This document shows, piece after piece, positions 14,507 through 20,798 of a stretch of 20,798 bases of DNA. The stretch spans positions 1-20,798 of the forward strand of contig SFOB01000040.1 in NCBI GenBank assembly GCA_004554075.1, given 5' to 3'. The position numbers were made by a program, and so were the translations under genes. The first letter of the stretch is position 1, and every line of letters begins with the position of its first letter. The notes under the pieces are model-generated. The model made no database searches, was not told the origin of the DNA, and worked only from the letters and a program-made list of their open reading frames with translations. Origin of the DNA: Treponema sp. GTDB taxonomy: Bacteria > Spirochaetota > Spirochaetia > Treponematales > Treponemataceae.

Positions 14507-14977
14507 ATGAAGGAACGACAGTCTCGCCTTAAGGCTATAAAAAATCTTATCAAAAATAATACTATCGAAAGTCAGGATGATCTTCTTTCCCTGCTCACCA
14601 AGGAAGGCTACGAGGTAACTCAGGCAACCCTGAGCCGCGACCTTAAGCTTTTGAAGGTTGGCAAGGTGCCAGACGGCCAGAACGGCTACAAGTATGCCCT
14701 TCCTGGCGATGACGAAAACGGCGAAAGCGAGGCAATTTACGTTCAGGACTTTTTGCGCGGCTACATCAGTATAGATTTTTCAGGAAACATTGTCGTTATT
14801 AAAACCTTCCCAGGTCACGCAAACACAGTCTGCAATGCCCTGGACAACCTCAACATGGACGAAGTACTCGGTACCGTAGCCGGCGACAACTGTATGTTTG
14901 CCTGCCTGCGAGAAGGCGTAACAGGCGAAGAGTTCATGGAAAAACTCAAGAAGCATATTCCAGGCCTGGAAGACTAG
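14507..14977 (+). CDS. argR: Arginine repressor
   Basis: This 156-residue ArgR/AhrC-family regulator represses arginine biosynthesis and can activate catabolism when arginine binds. The N-terminal winged helix includes QATLSRDLKLLKVGKV, the recognition helix. The C-terminal hexamerisation/arginine-binding domain contains PGHANTVCNALDNL and VLGTVAGDNCMFACLR, the usual location of the arginine ligands. The length is typical. An ARG box lies directly at the start, which fits autoregulation. No arginine-pathway genes are in this window, so its targets lie elsewhere. It ends 20 bp from a convergent gene. Confidence 0.95.
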   Translation: MKERQSRLKAIKNLIKNNTIESQDDLLSLLTKEGYEVTQATLSRDLKLLKVGKVPDGQNGYKYALPGDDENGESEAIYVQDFLRGYISIDFSGNIVVIKTFPGHANTVCNALDNLNMDEVLGTVAGDNCMFACLREGVTGEEFMEKLKKHIPGLED

Positions 14978-14997
14978 ACCTGGACGATTAGAATCTG

Positions 14998-15651
14998 TTA
15001 TAAATCCCCGTCATTAGATGCAGTATCTGTTGCTGCGTCTCCGTCGTGATTTTCTGCTGCAGCGGTAGCTTCGGATGCAGTTGCGGTAGAATCATCTTCA
15101 TCTTTCACAGTCACTTCTGCCTCAACCTCATTTTTCGCAGAAATCAGGTCAAAAATAACCAGCGCAATTCCACCCACAAGCACAATAACTCCTATAAGGC
15201 GGATAATTGCATTGCCAAGGGCTCGTGGAGAAATCAAAATGAGTATTACTGCAGTTGCAAGCAGTAAAAGATTTTCTATTATGTAGCGCTTGCGTTCAAC
15301 TCCCGAATCTTTAAGAAGGGCAGCGGCGTAAAAGCCTGCGGCGGCAGAAAGCAGAAGGTAGATAATCAGCACCCAGATCATAGCTGTCCAGGCAGCGCCG
15401 CCAATTGCCAGAGGGAAGAGCACAGCCATAAGGCCGGCCACAATGCTTACAATGCTCTTTATGAGAATCGTGCGGCGGTAAGAAAGCTCTTCGGAAATCT
15501 CCTTTGTAAACTTAATGCTGTAGATTCCGTAAGCGATGGCAGCAAGCCCGATGATTATTACCACGAGCTTAATCCAGAATGCTGGGAAAATAATGATGAG
15601 GAGGCCAAGCAGGGCCGCCAGAATGCCAGAAAAAAGATACCATCGTTTCAT
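14998..15651 (-). CDS. DUF308 / HdeD-like membrane protein
   Basis: This is a 217-residue inner-membrane protein with about six membrane segments in the hairpin-pair pattern of the DUF308 (HdeD) family. Examples are GILAALLGLLIIIFPAFW near the start and a segment with SIVAGLMAVLFPLAIGGAAW in the middle. The family is linked to acid resistance in E. coli, but most members have no known role. From about residue 180 the protein ends in a low-complexity acidic, Ala/Thr/Asp-rich tail predicted to be disordered. A GGAGGAG Shine-Dalgarno lies five bases before the ATG. It is transcribed toward argR from its own promoter. Confidence 0.82.
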   Translation of the reverse strand: MKRWYLFSGILAALLGLLIIIFPAFWIKLVVIIIGLAAIAYGIYSIKFTKEISEELSYRRTILIKSIVSIVAGLMAVLFPLAIGGAAWTAMIWVLIIYLLLSAAAGFYAAALLKDSGVERKRYIIENLLLLATAVILILISPRALGNAIIRLIGVIVLVGGIALVIFDLISAKNEVEAEVTVKDEDDSTATASEATAAAENHDGDAATDTASNDGDL

Positions 15652-15671
15652 AAATACTCCTCCAAACTGTC

Positions 15672-15692
15672 ATTCCGGACTTGATCCGGAAT
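15672..15692. repeat. REP-like perfect palindrome ATTCCGGA-N5-TCCGGAAT
   Basis: An 8-bp perfect stem, ATTCCGGA (15672-15679) and TCCGGAAT (15685-15692), has a CTTGA loop and lies inside GTCATTCCGG...CCGGAATCTC. This sequence type (GTCATTCCGG-CTTGA-CCGGAATCT) is familiar as an intergenic repeat in several bacterial genomes. It is in the 5' leader of the DUF308 gene. Copy number here cannot be seen from one window. Confidence 0.65.
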
Positions 15693-15706
15693 CTCTTCTA
15701 TAATCA

Positions 15707-15735
15707 AATTTAAGCGTGCAATCATATAAAGTCAA
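15707..15735 (-). promoter_or_regulatory. Possible promoter of the DUF308 gene
   Basis: On the minus strand this reads TTGACT, a 17-base spacer and TAAATT. The -10 is a 4/6 match. The start of transcription would be near 15700, so the REP-like palindrome would be in the mRNA leader. Confidence 0.4.
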
Positions 15736-15770
15736 GAAAATAAAAATGTCATAAAAAACTCATTTAACTA

Positions 15771-15799
15771 TTGACACAACTTCATAAAACCTATAAGAT
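15771..15799 (+). promoter_or_regulatory. Promoter of the tRNA cluster
   Basis: A perfect TTGACA (15771-15776) is followed by CTATAAGATA. TATAAG lies at a 15-base spacing and TAAGAT at a 17-base spacing, so the exact -10 is ambiguous. Either would start transcription a few bases before the first tRNA at 15813. Confidence 0.6.
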
Positions 15800-15812
15800 A
15801 ACAACACTTAAT

Positions 15813-15898
15813 GGAGCGATACCAAAGCGGTCGTACTGGGGCGGTCTTGAAAACCGTTGATCTTCACGGGTCCGGGGGTTCGAATCCCTCTCGCTCCG
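15813..15898 (+). tRNA. tRNA-Ser (anticodon TGA)
   Basis: The acceptor arm GGAGCGA (15813-15819) pairs with TCGCTCC (15891-15897), with discriminator G at 15898. The anticodon loop is CTTGAAA with TGA at 15848-15850. The T loop is GGTTCGAATCC. A long variable arm, as required for a class II serine tRNA, lies between them. CCA is not encoded and must be added enzymatically. Confidence 0.95.
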
Positions 15899-15905
15899 CT
15901 AAAAT

Positions 15906-15990
15906 GGAAGCGTGGTAGAGCGGTAATACAACGGATTGCTAATCCGTCACTTCCGTAAGGGGTGGGCAGGTTCAACTCCTGTCGCTTCCG
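15906..15990 (+). tRNA. tRNA-Ser (anticodon GCT)
   Basis: The acceptor arm GGAAGCG (15906-15912) pairs with CGCTTCC (15983-15989), with discriminator G. The anticodon stem is CGGAT/ATCCG with loop TTGCTAA, giving GCT at 15938-15940. The long variable arm, ACTTCCGTAAGGGGT, is typical of tRNA-Ser. CCA is not encoded. The gap to the previous tRNA is seven bases. Confidence 0.94.
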
Positions 15991-16022
15991 AGAAAGCGGT
16001 TCTACCGCACAACATGAAGAAT

Positions 16023-16097
16023 GAGATTGTAGCTCAGCTGGATTAGAGCACCACCCTGCGGAGGTGGGGGTCGCACGTTCGAATCGTGTCAGTCTCA
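16023..16097 (+). tRNA. tRNA-Arg (anticodon GCG)
   Basis: The acceptor arm GAGATTG (16023-16029) pairs with CAGTCTC (16090-16096) with one G-T wobble, and discriminator A. The D arm is GCTC/GAGC. The anticodon stem is CCACC/GGTGG with loop CTGCGGA, so the anticodon is GCG at 16058-16060, reading CGC and CGT. The T arm GCACG-TTCGAAT-CGTGT is intact. CCA is not encoded. GCG is unusual for bacteria, which mostly use ACG (inosine) for these codons. Confidence 0.9.
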
Positions 16098-16103
16098 AAG
16101 ATT

Positions 16104-16139
16104 AAAGACTTGTCTTAATGGCAGGTCTTTTTTATTTTA
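16104..16139 (+). terminator. Rho-independent terminator of the tRNA cluster
   Basis: AAAGACTTG (16104-16112) pairs with CAGGTCTTT (16122-16130) over nine positions with one G-T wobble. It is followed by a T-rich tail, seven bases after the last tRNA. Confidence 0.82.
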
Positions 16140-16584
16140 AAGCAAAAATCTTAGATTAATCATCAAAAAGAAAATCTGTGGCATTTTTTCTTATGGTAAC
16201 AGTTTTTGAGGCTGGAACGCATAAGTTTTATGCATTTGGCATTAAAAGAAAAAGTCATTGGTTTTAGGTTTTGTTCATTATTCATACTGATATTACAAGT
16301 GGAATAATGTATATGTCAATGTTTTTATTGATATTTAAACTTTCTCCTTCTTTTAGGGAAATAGAGTCGGTATTATTATTATAAATTTGTATAATAAACT
16401 AAATAATTTGAATAGAAATATGTCAAATGTATATTTTTGACAAGTTACTTATTTTATGTTAATTTAATCTTAATATAGAAAAGTTATTAAAAGTCTCCCG
16501 TATTATTATGGGAATAGTTAAAAACAGATTTTTTAATGAAATCTATTATATCAATAAATAATTAAATATTTAGAAGGTATATAT
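16140..16584. other. AT-rich intergenic stretch, left edge of the low-GC segment
   Basis: No convincing gene lies in these 445 bases. I see a perfect small palindrome GCATAA-GTT-TTATGC (16219-16233), an isolated TTGACA at 16437-16442 without a clear -10, a TATAAT at 16390-16395 without a clear -35, and a weak TCCC/GGGA hairpin near 16496-16512. The low G+C seen in the genes to the right begins here. It probably holds the promoter of the following operon, but I cannot place it. Confidence 0.5.
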
Positions 16585-17331
16585 ATGAATATAGGATTAG
16601 TTTTACAAGCACGAACTGGTTCAACAAGATTACCAGAAAAGATGCTAATGCCTTTTTATTGTAAAAAAACGATTCTTGATGTTTTATTACAAAGAATAAT
16701 AGCGGAAAAATTAGGTTTACCTATTGTATTAGCTACAACAACAAATGAACGTGATATAAAAATTTATGAAATTGCGGAAAGGAATTCTGTTTTTTGTTTT
16801 AGAGGTAGTGAAACAGATGTTCTCAAAAGATTTATTGATACTGCACAAGAGTACAAGTTTGATGCAGTAATAAGAATATGTGCTGACAATCCATTTTTAA
16901 GTATGAAATATTTAAGGAAATTATTGGAGTATATTAAAGATAATAAATCTGATTATGTTTCTTTTCAAACAAGTGATGGAACTCCTTCTATAAAAACTCA
17001 TTTTGGTTTTTGGGCTGAATATATAACAGTGGATGCATTGAGACGTATACAGTTGAAAACAGATGATAGTTTATTTCATGAACATGTAACCAATTATGCA
17101 TATACAAATAGAGATTTATTTTGTTGTAATTTTTTACCAATTGAAGATTTTATTGAAAGATCAAATATTCGATTGACTGTTGATACTGCAGATGATTTTC
17201 AAAATGCATCAAAATTATATGAAACGTTACTAAATCAAAATCTATCTATCGAGCCTCAAAATATAATACCTCTAATAGATTCAGAAATGAAATTAAATAT
17301 GTCAAAACAAATTATACTAAATTCAAAATAA
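16585..17331 (+). CDS. SpsF-like cytidylyltransferase family protein
   Basis: This 248-residue nucleotidyltransferase of the CTP_transf_3/SpsF group probably activates a nonulosonic (sialic-acid-like) sugar with CMP. The N-terminus contains the nucleotide-binding pattern LQARTGSTRLPEKML. Further family motifs are LATTTNERD, CFRGSETDVLKRF, VIRICADNPF and the C-terminal LTVDTADDF. AGAAGG precedes the ATG by eight bases. It is followed 20 bp later by a NeuB-type synthase, the same pairing as spsE-spsF of Bacillus spore-coat polysaccharide genes. Codons are strongly A/T-rich compared with genes left of the tRNAs. SpsF proteins are sometimes annotated as glycosyltransferases; the sugar is unknown. 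Confidence 0.85.
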   Translation: MNIGLVLQARTGSTRLPEKMLMPFYCKKTILDVLLQRIIAEKLGLPIVLATTTNERDIKIYEIAERNSVFCFRGSETDVLKRFIDTAQEYKFDAVIRICADNPFLSMKYLRKLLEYIKDNKSDYVSFQTSDGTPSIKTHFGFWAEYITVDALRRIQLKTDDSLFHEHVTNYAYTNRDLFCCNFLPIEDFIERSNIRLTVDTADDFQNASKLYETLLNQNLSIEPQNIIPLIDSEMKLNMSKQIILNSK

Positions 17332-17351
17332 AGAAAAGGAGAAATATAGTC

Positions 17352-18395
17352 ATGGAAAATACTTATATTATTGGAGAGATAGGCCAGAATCATAATGGTT
17401 CTGTTGATATTGCAAAGTTGATTATAGATTTAATTACACGTCCTGTCATTGAAGAAAGTTTTAATCTTTCATTACAACCGATGAATGCTGTAAAACTTAC
17501 AAAACGAGATTTGACAGAAGAATTGTCAGATTCTCAGATGAATCGACCTTATATAAATGAAAACTCTTTCGGAGCAACTTATGGAGAGCATCGTAAAGCA
17601 TTAGAGCTTTCAGATGAACAGCATTTTGAAGTATATAAATATGCAAAAGAAAAAGGACTTGATTTTGTAGAAACTCTATGTGCTATAGGATGTCTTTCTA
17701 TGCTCAAATTGTTTACTCCAGATTATTTAAAAGTTGCAAGTAGAGATTTAACAAATCTCCCATTATTAAATGCTTTAGCAGAAACAAAAATACCAATCAT
17801 TCTTTCAACAGGTATGGCTGACAAGAAGGATTTAGATAATGCTCTTGCTGCAATTACAAAATATCATGAGAATATTTCTATTCTTCATTGTGTCTCACAA
17901 TATCCTACACAGCCAAACAACTTGAATCTTCTTACTATCAAATATTTACAGGAAAACTATGGAAAATATACAATAGGTTTCTCAGACCATACAATTGGAA
18001 TTTCTGCGCCTGTTGCTGCGGTTGCAATGGGGGCAAAAATAATTGAAAAGCATATTACAATTGATCGTAGAATGAAAGGAACTGACCAAAAAGGTTCTCT
18101 TGGTCCAGATGGTGTAAACAGAATGATTCGAGATATACGTCTAACAGAACTTTATATGGGAAAGAAAGAATTGTTTGTTGAACCATCTGTTGAATCATCA
18201 AGAATAAAATTGGAACGCTCGATTGCTACAAAGCATGATATGAAGAAAGGAGATGTAATTAAATTAGAAGATATTCACCTTCTTAGTCCGGGGGATGGAG
18301 TAAAGTGGGCTGATAAGGATTCTATTGTTGGAAAGACTCTTATAGCAGATGTTCCTAAAAACGAGATTATCTATACTAAATTTATTGGAGAATAA
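17352..18395 (+). CDS. NeuB-family nonulosonic acid synthase with SAF domain
   Basis: This 347-residue synthase condenses phosphoenolpyruvate with a six-carbon sugar (phosphate) to make a nine-carbon sialic-acid-like sugar. The TIM-barrel part begins with GEIGQNHNG and includes KLTKRDL, FGATYGEHRKALEL, VASRDL, STGM, LHCVSQYPT, GFSDHTIG and EKHITIDRRMKGTDQ. The C-terminal SAF (antifreeze-like) domain covers about residues 285-347 and carries the conserved Arg in LERSIATKHDMKKGD. AAGGAG lies before the ATG. A KdsC-like phosphatase follows 10 bp later, suggesting the product carries a 9-phosphate as in the Neu5Ac-9-P/KDN-9-P pathways (inference). The exact substrate (ManNAc, ManNAc-6-P, Man-6-P, diacetamido sugars) is not determined. 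Confidence 0.92.
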   Translation: MENTYIIGEIGQNHNGSVDIAKLIIDLITRPVIEESFNLSLQPMNAVKLTKRDLTEELSDSQMNRPYINENSFGATYGEHRKALELSDEQHFEVYKYAKEKGLDFVETLCAIGCLSMLKLFTPDYLKVASRDLTNLPLLNALAETKIPIILSTGMADKKDLDNALAAITKYHENISILHCVSQYPTQPNNLNLLTIKYLQENYGKYTIGFSDHTIGISAPVAAVAMGAKIIEKHITIDRRMKGTDQKGSLGPDGVNRMIRDIRLTELYMGKKELFVEPSVESSRIKLERSIATKHDMKKGDVIKLEDIHLLSPGDGVKWADKDSIVGKTLIADVPKNEIIYTKFIGE

Positions 18396-18405
18396 TTACA
18401 TTAAC

Positions 18406-18912
18406 ATGAAATTTGATATTTCAAGAATAAAACTTGTGATAACAGATATTGATGGTGTATGGACTGATGGTGGTATGTATTACGATCAAACTGGAAATGA
18501 GTTAAAAAAATTTAATACTGCTGATAGCTTTGGCGTAATACTCTGCCACTATTTTCATATTCCTGTTGCTATTATAACAGGTGAAAAAACAGAGATAGTT
18601 AAACGTAGAGCAGAGAAACTCAATATAGATTATTTATTTGATGGTGTATCAAATAAACTTGAAATAGCACAAGAACTATGTCAGAAATTAAACATTTCTT
18701 TGCAACAAATAGCATTTATAGGAGATGATATTGGAGATTATAGGTTATTAAAATCGGCTGGAATTTCTGGTGCTCCAAAGAATGCAACTAATGAGATAAC
18801 AAAAATAGTTGATATTCGATGTAAAAAGCAAGGTGGAGACGGAGCGTTTAGAGAATTTGTTGAAAAAATTTTGGGTAAAAAAATAATACAACAATTTTTT
18901 AAAACCTTATAG
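18406..18912 (+). CDS. KdsC-like HAD phosphatase
   Basis: This is a 168-residue C0-type HAD phosphatase without a cap domain, the class that acts on KDO-8-phosphate and nonulosonate-9-phosphates as a tetramer. The catalytic motif is D14-I-D16-G-V-W-T-D-G. Motif II is IITG, and the metal motif is GDDIGD with D107-D108 and D111. GGDGAFREFVEKIL near the C-terminus is conserved in the group. I start it at the ATG at 18406, 10 bases after the neuB stop. A reading from 18349 would overlap neuB and add 19 unconserved residues. The Shine-Dalgarno (GGAG inside the neuB end) is distant, so coupling to neuB translation is likely. Position favours nonulosonate-9-phosphate over KDO-8-phosphate as substrate. 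Confidence 0.88.
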   Translation: MKFDISRIKLVITDIDGVWTDGGMYYDQTGNELKKFNTADSFGVILCHYFHIPVAIITGEKTEIVKRRAEKLNIDYLFDGVSNKLEIAQELCQKLNISLQQIAFIGDDIGDYRLLKSAGISGAPKNATNEITKIVDIRCKKQGGDGAFREFVEKILGKKIIQQFFKTL

Positions 18913-19046
18913 AGAGATATAAATAATTGTTAGATTAAGTACTATTATTCTTTTTATTGGGGTAAATATATATTTAACTGAAATATCTGTGTGATTATGT
19001 GATTGTTTAAGGCTAGTCAGAATTAATAAGGGTTTATTAGAGTAAA

Positions 19047-20699
19047 ATGAAAAGATCATTTCTTTTGATAGTGTGTGTTTTATTTAGTATCATTAATATT
19101 TCTTGCAAAAATCAAGATGCAGTTTCTAATCTTTTAGATATAGAATCTATTCCTGAAAGAATAATTAAAACTGGTGATATAACTGTTGTGGGGGAGGGGC
19201 AAGCCGTTACTATAAGATATGAATTGCCAGATACAATAAATGATTCCGATGTTATATATCAATGGTATGAAGTAAAAGGTGATGAAGAAATAATTGTAGA
19301 GAACGCAACTGAAAATCAATTTATTACAAAACCTTTTCTAAAAAAGGGAAATATCAGTTATTTTCGTTGTAAGGTATTTAATAATGATACAAAACAGGAA
19401 ATGGATTCTTCAAAAATATCAGTAATTGGTTATTCAGGATTACCTATTCTATTTATCGATACTAAAGATGGTTCTGATGTTGAAGATAGAGAAAATTGGA
19501 AAGAAATGAATCTAACCTTATTATCTAATAAGTATGGAAATATTACAATTGGTGGAAAGATTAAAGGTCGTGGTAATACAAGTTGGTATTTCCCGAAAAA
19601 ACCGTATACAATAAAATTCTCAGATAATCAATCATTGCTTGGAATGAATGAAGGAAAAAAATTTGTTCTTGTAAATAATTATATTGATAAATCTTTACTA
19701 AGAAATTCCTTTGTTTCTTATATAGGAAATAATATTTTTAATTCTCATTGGCAACCTTCATTTGAGTTTTGTGATGTGATTTTTAATGGAGAATATAAAG
19801 GTGTTTATATTCTTGGAGAATCCATAAAGATAGACAAAAAGCGAATTGATATTCAGTCATTAAAAAAGACTGTATTAGGAAATGGAAAAGATTTAAATAA
19901 AGATGGAATAATTGATAAAGAAGATGGTGGTTTTATTTGTGAAGTGAATAACAAGTTTGATGAGAATTATAACTTCTCAATAAATTCCTCTTTTCCAATT
20001 GTAAGTTTGAAAGATCCTGATACAGATGATTTTTCTATTTGGACTGATGAGTTAGAGAATTATATTCTTGAGAAAACAACTGCAGCGGATGCAGTATTGC
20101 ATGAAGAAAATTGGCTTGATAAAGAATTAGGATATGAAAATAAATTTGATGTTGATTCATTTGTTGATTGGTATTTGACTAATGAATTTGTAAAGAATGC
20201 GGATTCTGTGGCAGGACCTTCAATCTATTTTTATTATAATCCAGCTGATGATAAAATTCATTTTGGACCAAATTGGGATTTTGATGCTTGCTGTGGACAA
20301 TATAAAGGCTGGTTTACAGATTATGATTTATATAGTCCTGAAGGATTATGGGTTTTGGGAGGATATAAAAAAAGAGGGGATATAACTGTATCAACAGAAT
20401 GGATAAACAGATTATTTCAAGATCCAAGTTTTGTTTCAATTGTAAAAAATAGATGGAATACAAAAAAAGCTTTATTATATGAAGCCATTAATACAATTAT
20501 TGACAATTATGTTACTGAAATAAATGTATCAGCAAAATTGAACTTTATGCTTTATCCAATCTTAGGTAAAAAAATACTTAATGATTATGAAGCACCTGAT
20601 TATGAGAAACGATTAAACTATCAAGATGAAGTAGATTATTTACTTGTTTGGCTGAATGATAGATATGTCTGGTTTGATAATGCAATTAATTCATTGTGA
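19047..20699 (+). CDS. CotH-kinase-family lipoprotein with Ig-like N-terminus and EF-hand-like loop
   Basis: This is a 550-residue exported protein. Residues 1-20 are a signal peptide ending NISC, a relaxed spirochaete-type lipobox with C20 as the lipidation site. Residues 40-130 resemble an Ig-like/PKD domain, with QWY followed by a Cys-containing strand YFRCKVFN. The CotH kinase domain follows. Conserved pieces are GRGNTSWYFPKKPYTIKF at 174-191, IDKSLLRNSF, GVYILGESIKID, and the metal-binding GPNWDFDACCG with D411 and D413. CotH of spore coats phosphorylates serine in partner proteins. Many non-spore bacteria have secreted versions of unknown substrate. D282-L-N-K-D-G-I-I-D-K-E-D293 matches a 12-residue calcium loop. 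The gene lies 134 bp after the phosphatase and may be a separate unit. Confidence 0.87.
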   Translation: MKRSFLLIVCVLFSIINISCKNQDAVSNLLDIESIPERIIKTGDITVVGEGQAVTIRYELPDTINDSDVIYQWYEVKGDEEIIVENATENQFITKPFLKKGNISYFRCKVFNNDTKQEMDSSKISVIGYSGLPILFIDTKDGSDVEDRENWKEMNLTLLSNKYGNITIGGKIKGRGNTSWYFPKKPYTIKFSDNQSLLGMNEGKKFVLVNNYIDKSLLRNSFVSYIGNNIFNSHWQPSFEFCDVIFNGEYKGVYILGESIKIDKKRIDIQSLKKTVLGNGKDLNKDGIIDKEDGGFICEVNNKFDENYNFSINSSFPIVSLKDPDTDDFSIWTDELENYILEKTTAADAVLHEENWLDKELGYENKFDVDSFVDWYLTNEFVKNADSVAGPSIYFYYNPADDKIHFGPNWDFDACCGQYKGWFTDYDLYSPEGLWVLGGYKKRGDITVSTEWINRLFQDPSFVSIVKNRWNTKKALLYEAINTIIDNYVTEINVSAKLNFMLYPILGKKILNDYEAPDYEKRLNYQDEVDYLLVWLNDRYVWFDNAINSL

Positions 20700-20708
20700 T
20701 ATAGGAGG

Positions 20709-20789
20709 CATGATAAAAATATAAACGAACAAGCGGTAATGTGATAAGCTGAAGAATATTCAGCGGAACCCAGGTAATAGTTCGTCATG
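20709..20789 (+). other. Possible structured RNA element (nested helices) at the right edge
   Basis: The bases after the CotH stop form nested complementary segments. CATGA (20709-20713) pairs with TCATG (20785-20789). ACGAAC (20725-20730) pairs with GTTCGT (20780-20785), sharing base 20785. GCTGAA-GAATA-TTCAGC (20748-20764) is a perfect hairpin inside. The stretch is richer in G+C than the preceding gene and has no usable reading frame. It could be the 5' domain of a mobile intron or another structured RNA. The window ends too soon to tell. Confidence 0.25.
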
Positions 20790-20798
20790 TTTAGTAAG

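Noticed and set aside
15808..16098. 96-residue reading frame on the minus strand across the tRNA cluster
   Set aside because: It is the antisense of three clear tRNA genes. Its tRNA-derived segments (for example ARGIRTPG) are the hallmark of falsely annotated tRNA-antisense proteins.
18349..18405. Longer N-terminus for the KdsC-like phosphatase starting inside neuB
   Set aside because: The extra residues are a frame-shifted copy of the neuB end. The family begins close to the DxD motif, which fits the ATG at 18406.
20710..20724. Small reading frame with AGGAGG and ATG just after the CotH gene
   Set aside because: It stops after four codons. The AGGAGG may be coincidental or part of the structured element.
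1..20798. CRISPR array, rRNA, integrase, transposase or toxin-antitoxin genes
   Set aside because: I looked for regular direct repeats and for the usual protein motifs and found none in the window.

Overview
The window looks like the chromosome of a host-associated Treponema-type spirochaete. This is inferred from gene content and the look of the proteins, not from a search. The supporting features are a four-subunit ferredoxin-dependent oxoacid oxidoreductase, relaxed spirochaete-like lipoboxes, tRNA genes without encoded CCA, and short GC-rich palindromic repeats scattered through and between genes.

Layout. (1) 1-4051, rightward: the 3' part of a nitrate/sulfonate/taurine-type ABC permease, a tiny lipoprotein with six Cys-Cys pairs, then an overlapping porC-porD-porA-porB operon for pyruvate (or a related 2-oxoacid):ferredoxin oxidoreductase. 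(2) 4038-6664, leftward: a metQ-metN-metI methionine importer, tail to tail with porB and sharing 14 bp with it. (3) 6664-8509: a divergent control region with two opposed sigma70-like promoters, each carrying a TACCTA-N9-TAGGTA-type site over its -35 box, then an M20 amidohydrolase and an Rrf2-family repressor. Together with metQNI this looks like a self-contained sulfur-amino-acid uptake and salvage unit controlled by the Rrf2 protein. (4) 8571-14977, rightward: an SDR reductase/epimerase with an unusual C-terminal zinc ribbon, an EFR1-type flavodoxin/ferredoxin protein, glucose-6-phosphate isomerase, cardiolipin synthase and ArgR. Two of these genes have a -10 hexamer so close to the ATG that a leaderless mRNA is predicted. 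(5) 14998-15651, leftward: a DUF308/HdeD-like membrane protein. (6) 15771-16139: a tRNA-Ser(TGA), tRNA-Ser(GCT), tRNA-Arg(GCG) cluster with its own promoter and terminator. (7) 16140 to the end: a distinctly AT-richer segment (17/60 G+C in 17221-17280 against 29/60 in 12241-12300) with a SpsF-like cytidylyltransferase, a NeuB-like synthase, a KdsC-like HAD phosphatase and a CotH-kinase lipoprotein with an embedded EF-hand-like loop. It looks like a horizontally acquired surface-glycan island next to a tRNA cluster. The last 90 bases can fold into nested helices and may be the start of a structured RNA.

Most unusual points: the paired-promoter operator linking the Met importer, the amidohydrolase and Rrf2; GC-rich, in-frame repeat insertions inside two enzymes and a related element at the metQ stop codon; the Cys-Cys heptad lipoprotein; a 17-nt inverted repeat that could mask the pgi ribosome-binding site on read-through transcripts only; and a compact candidate CMP-nonulosonate cassette of the phosphorylated-intermediate type.
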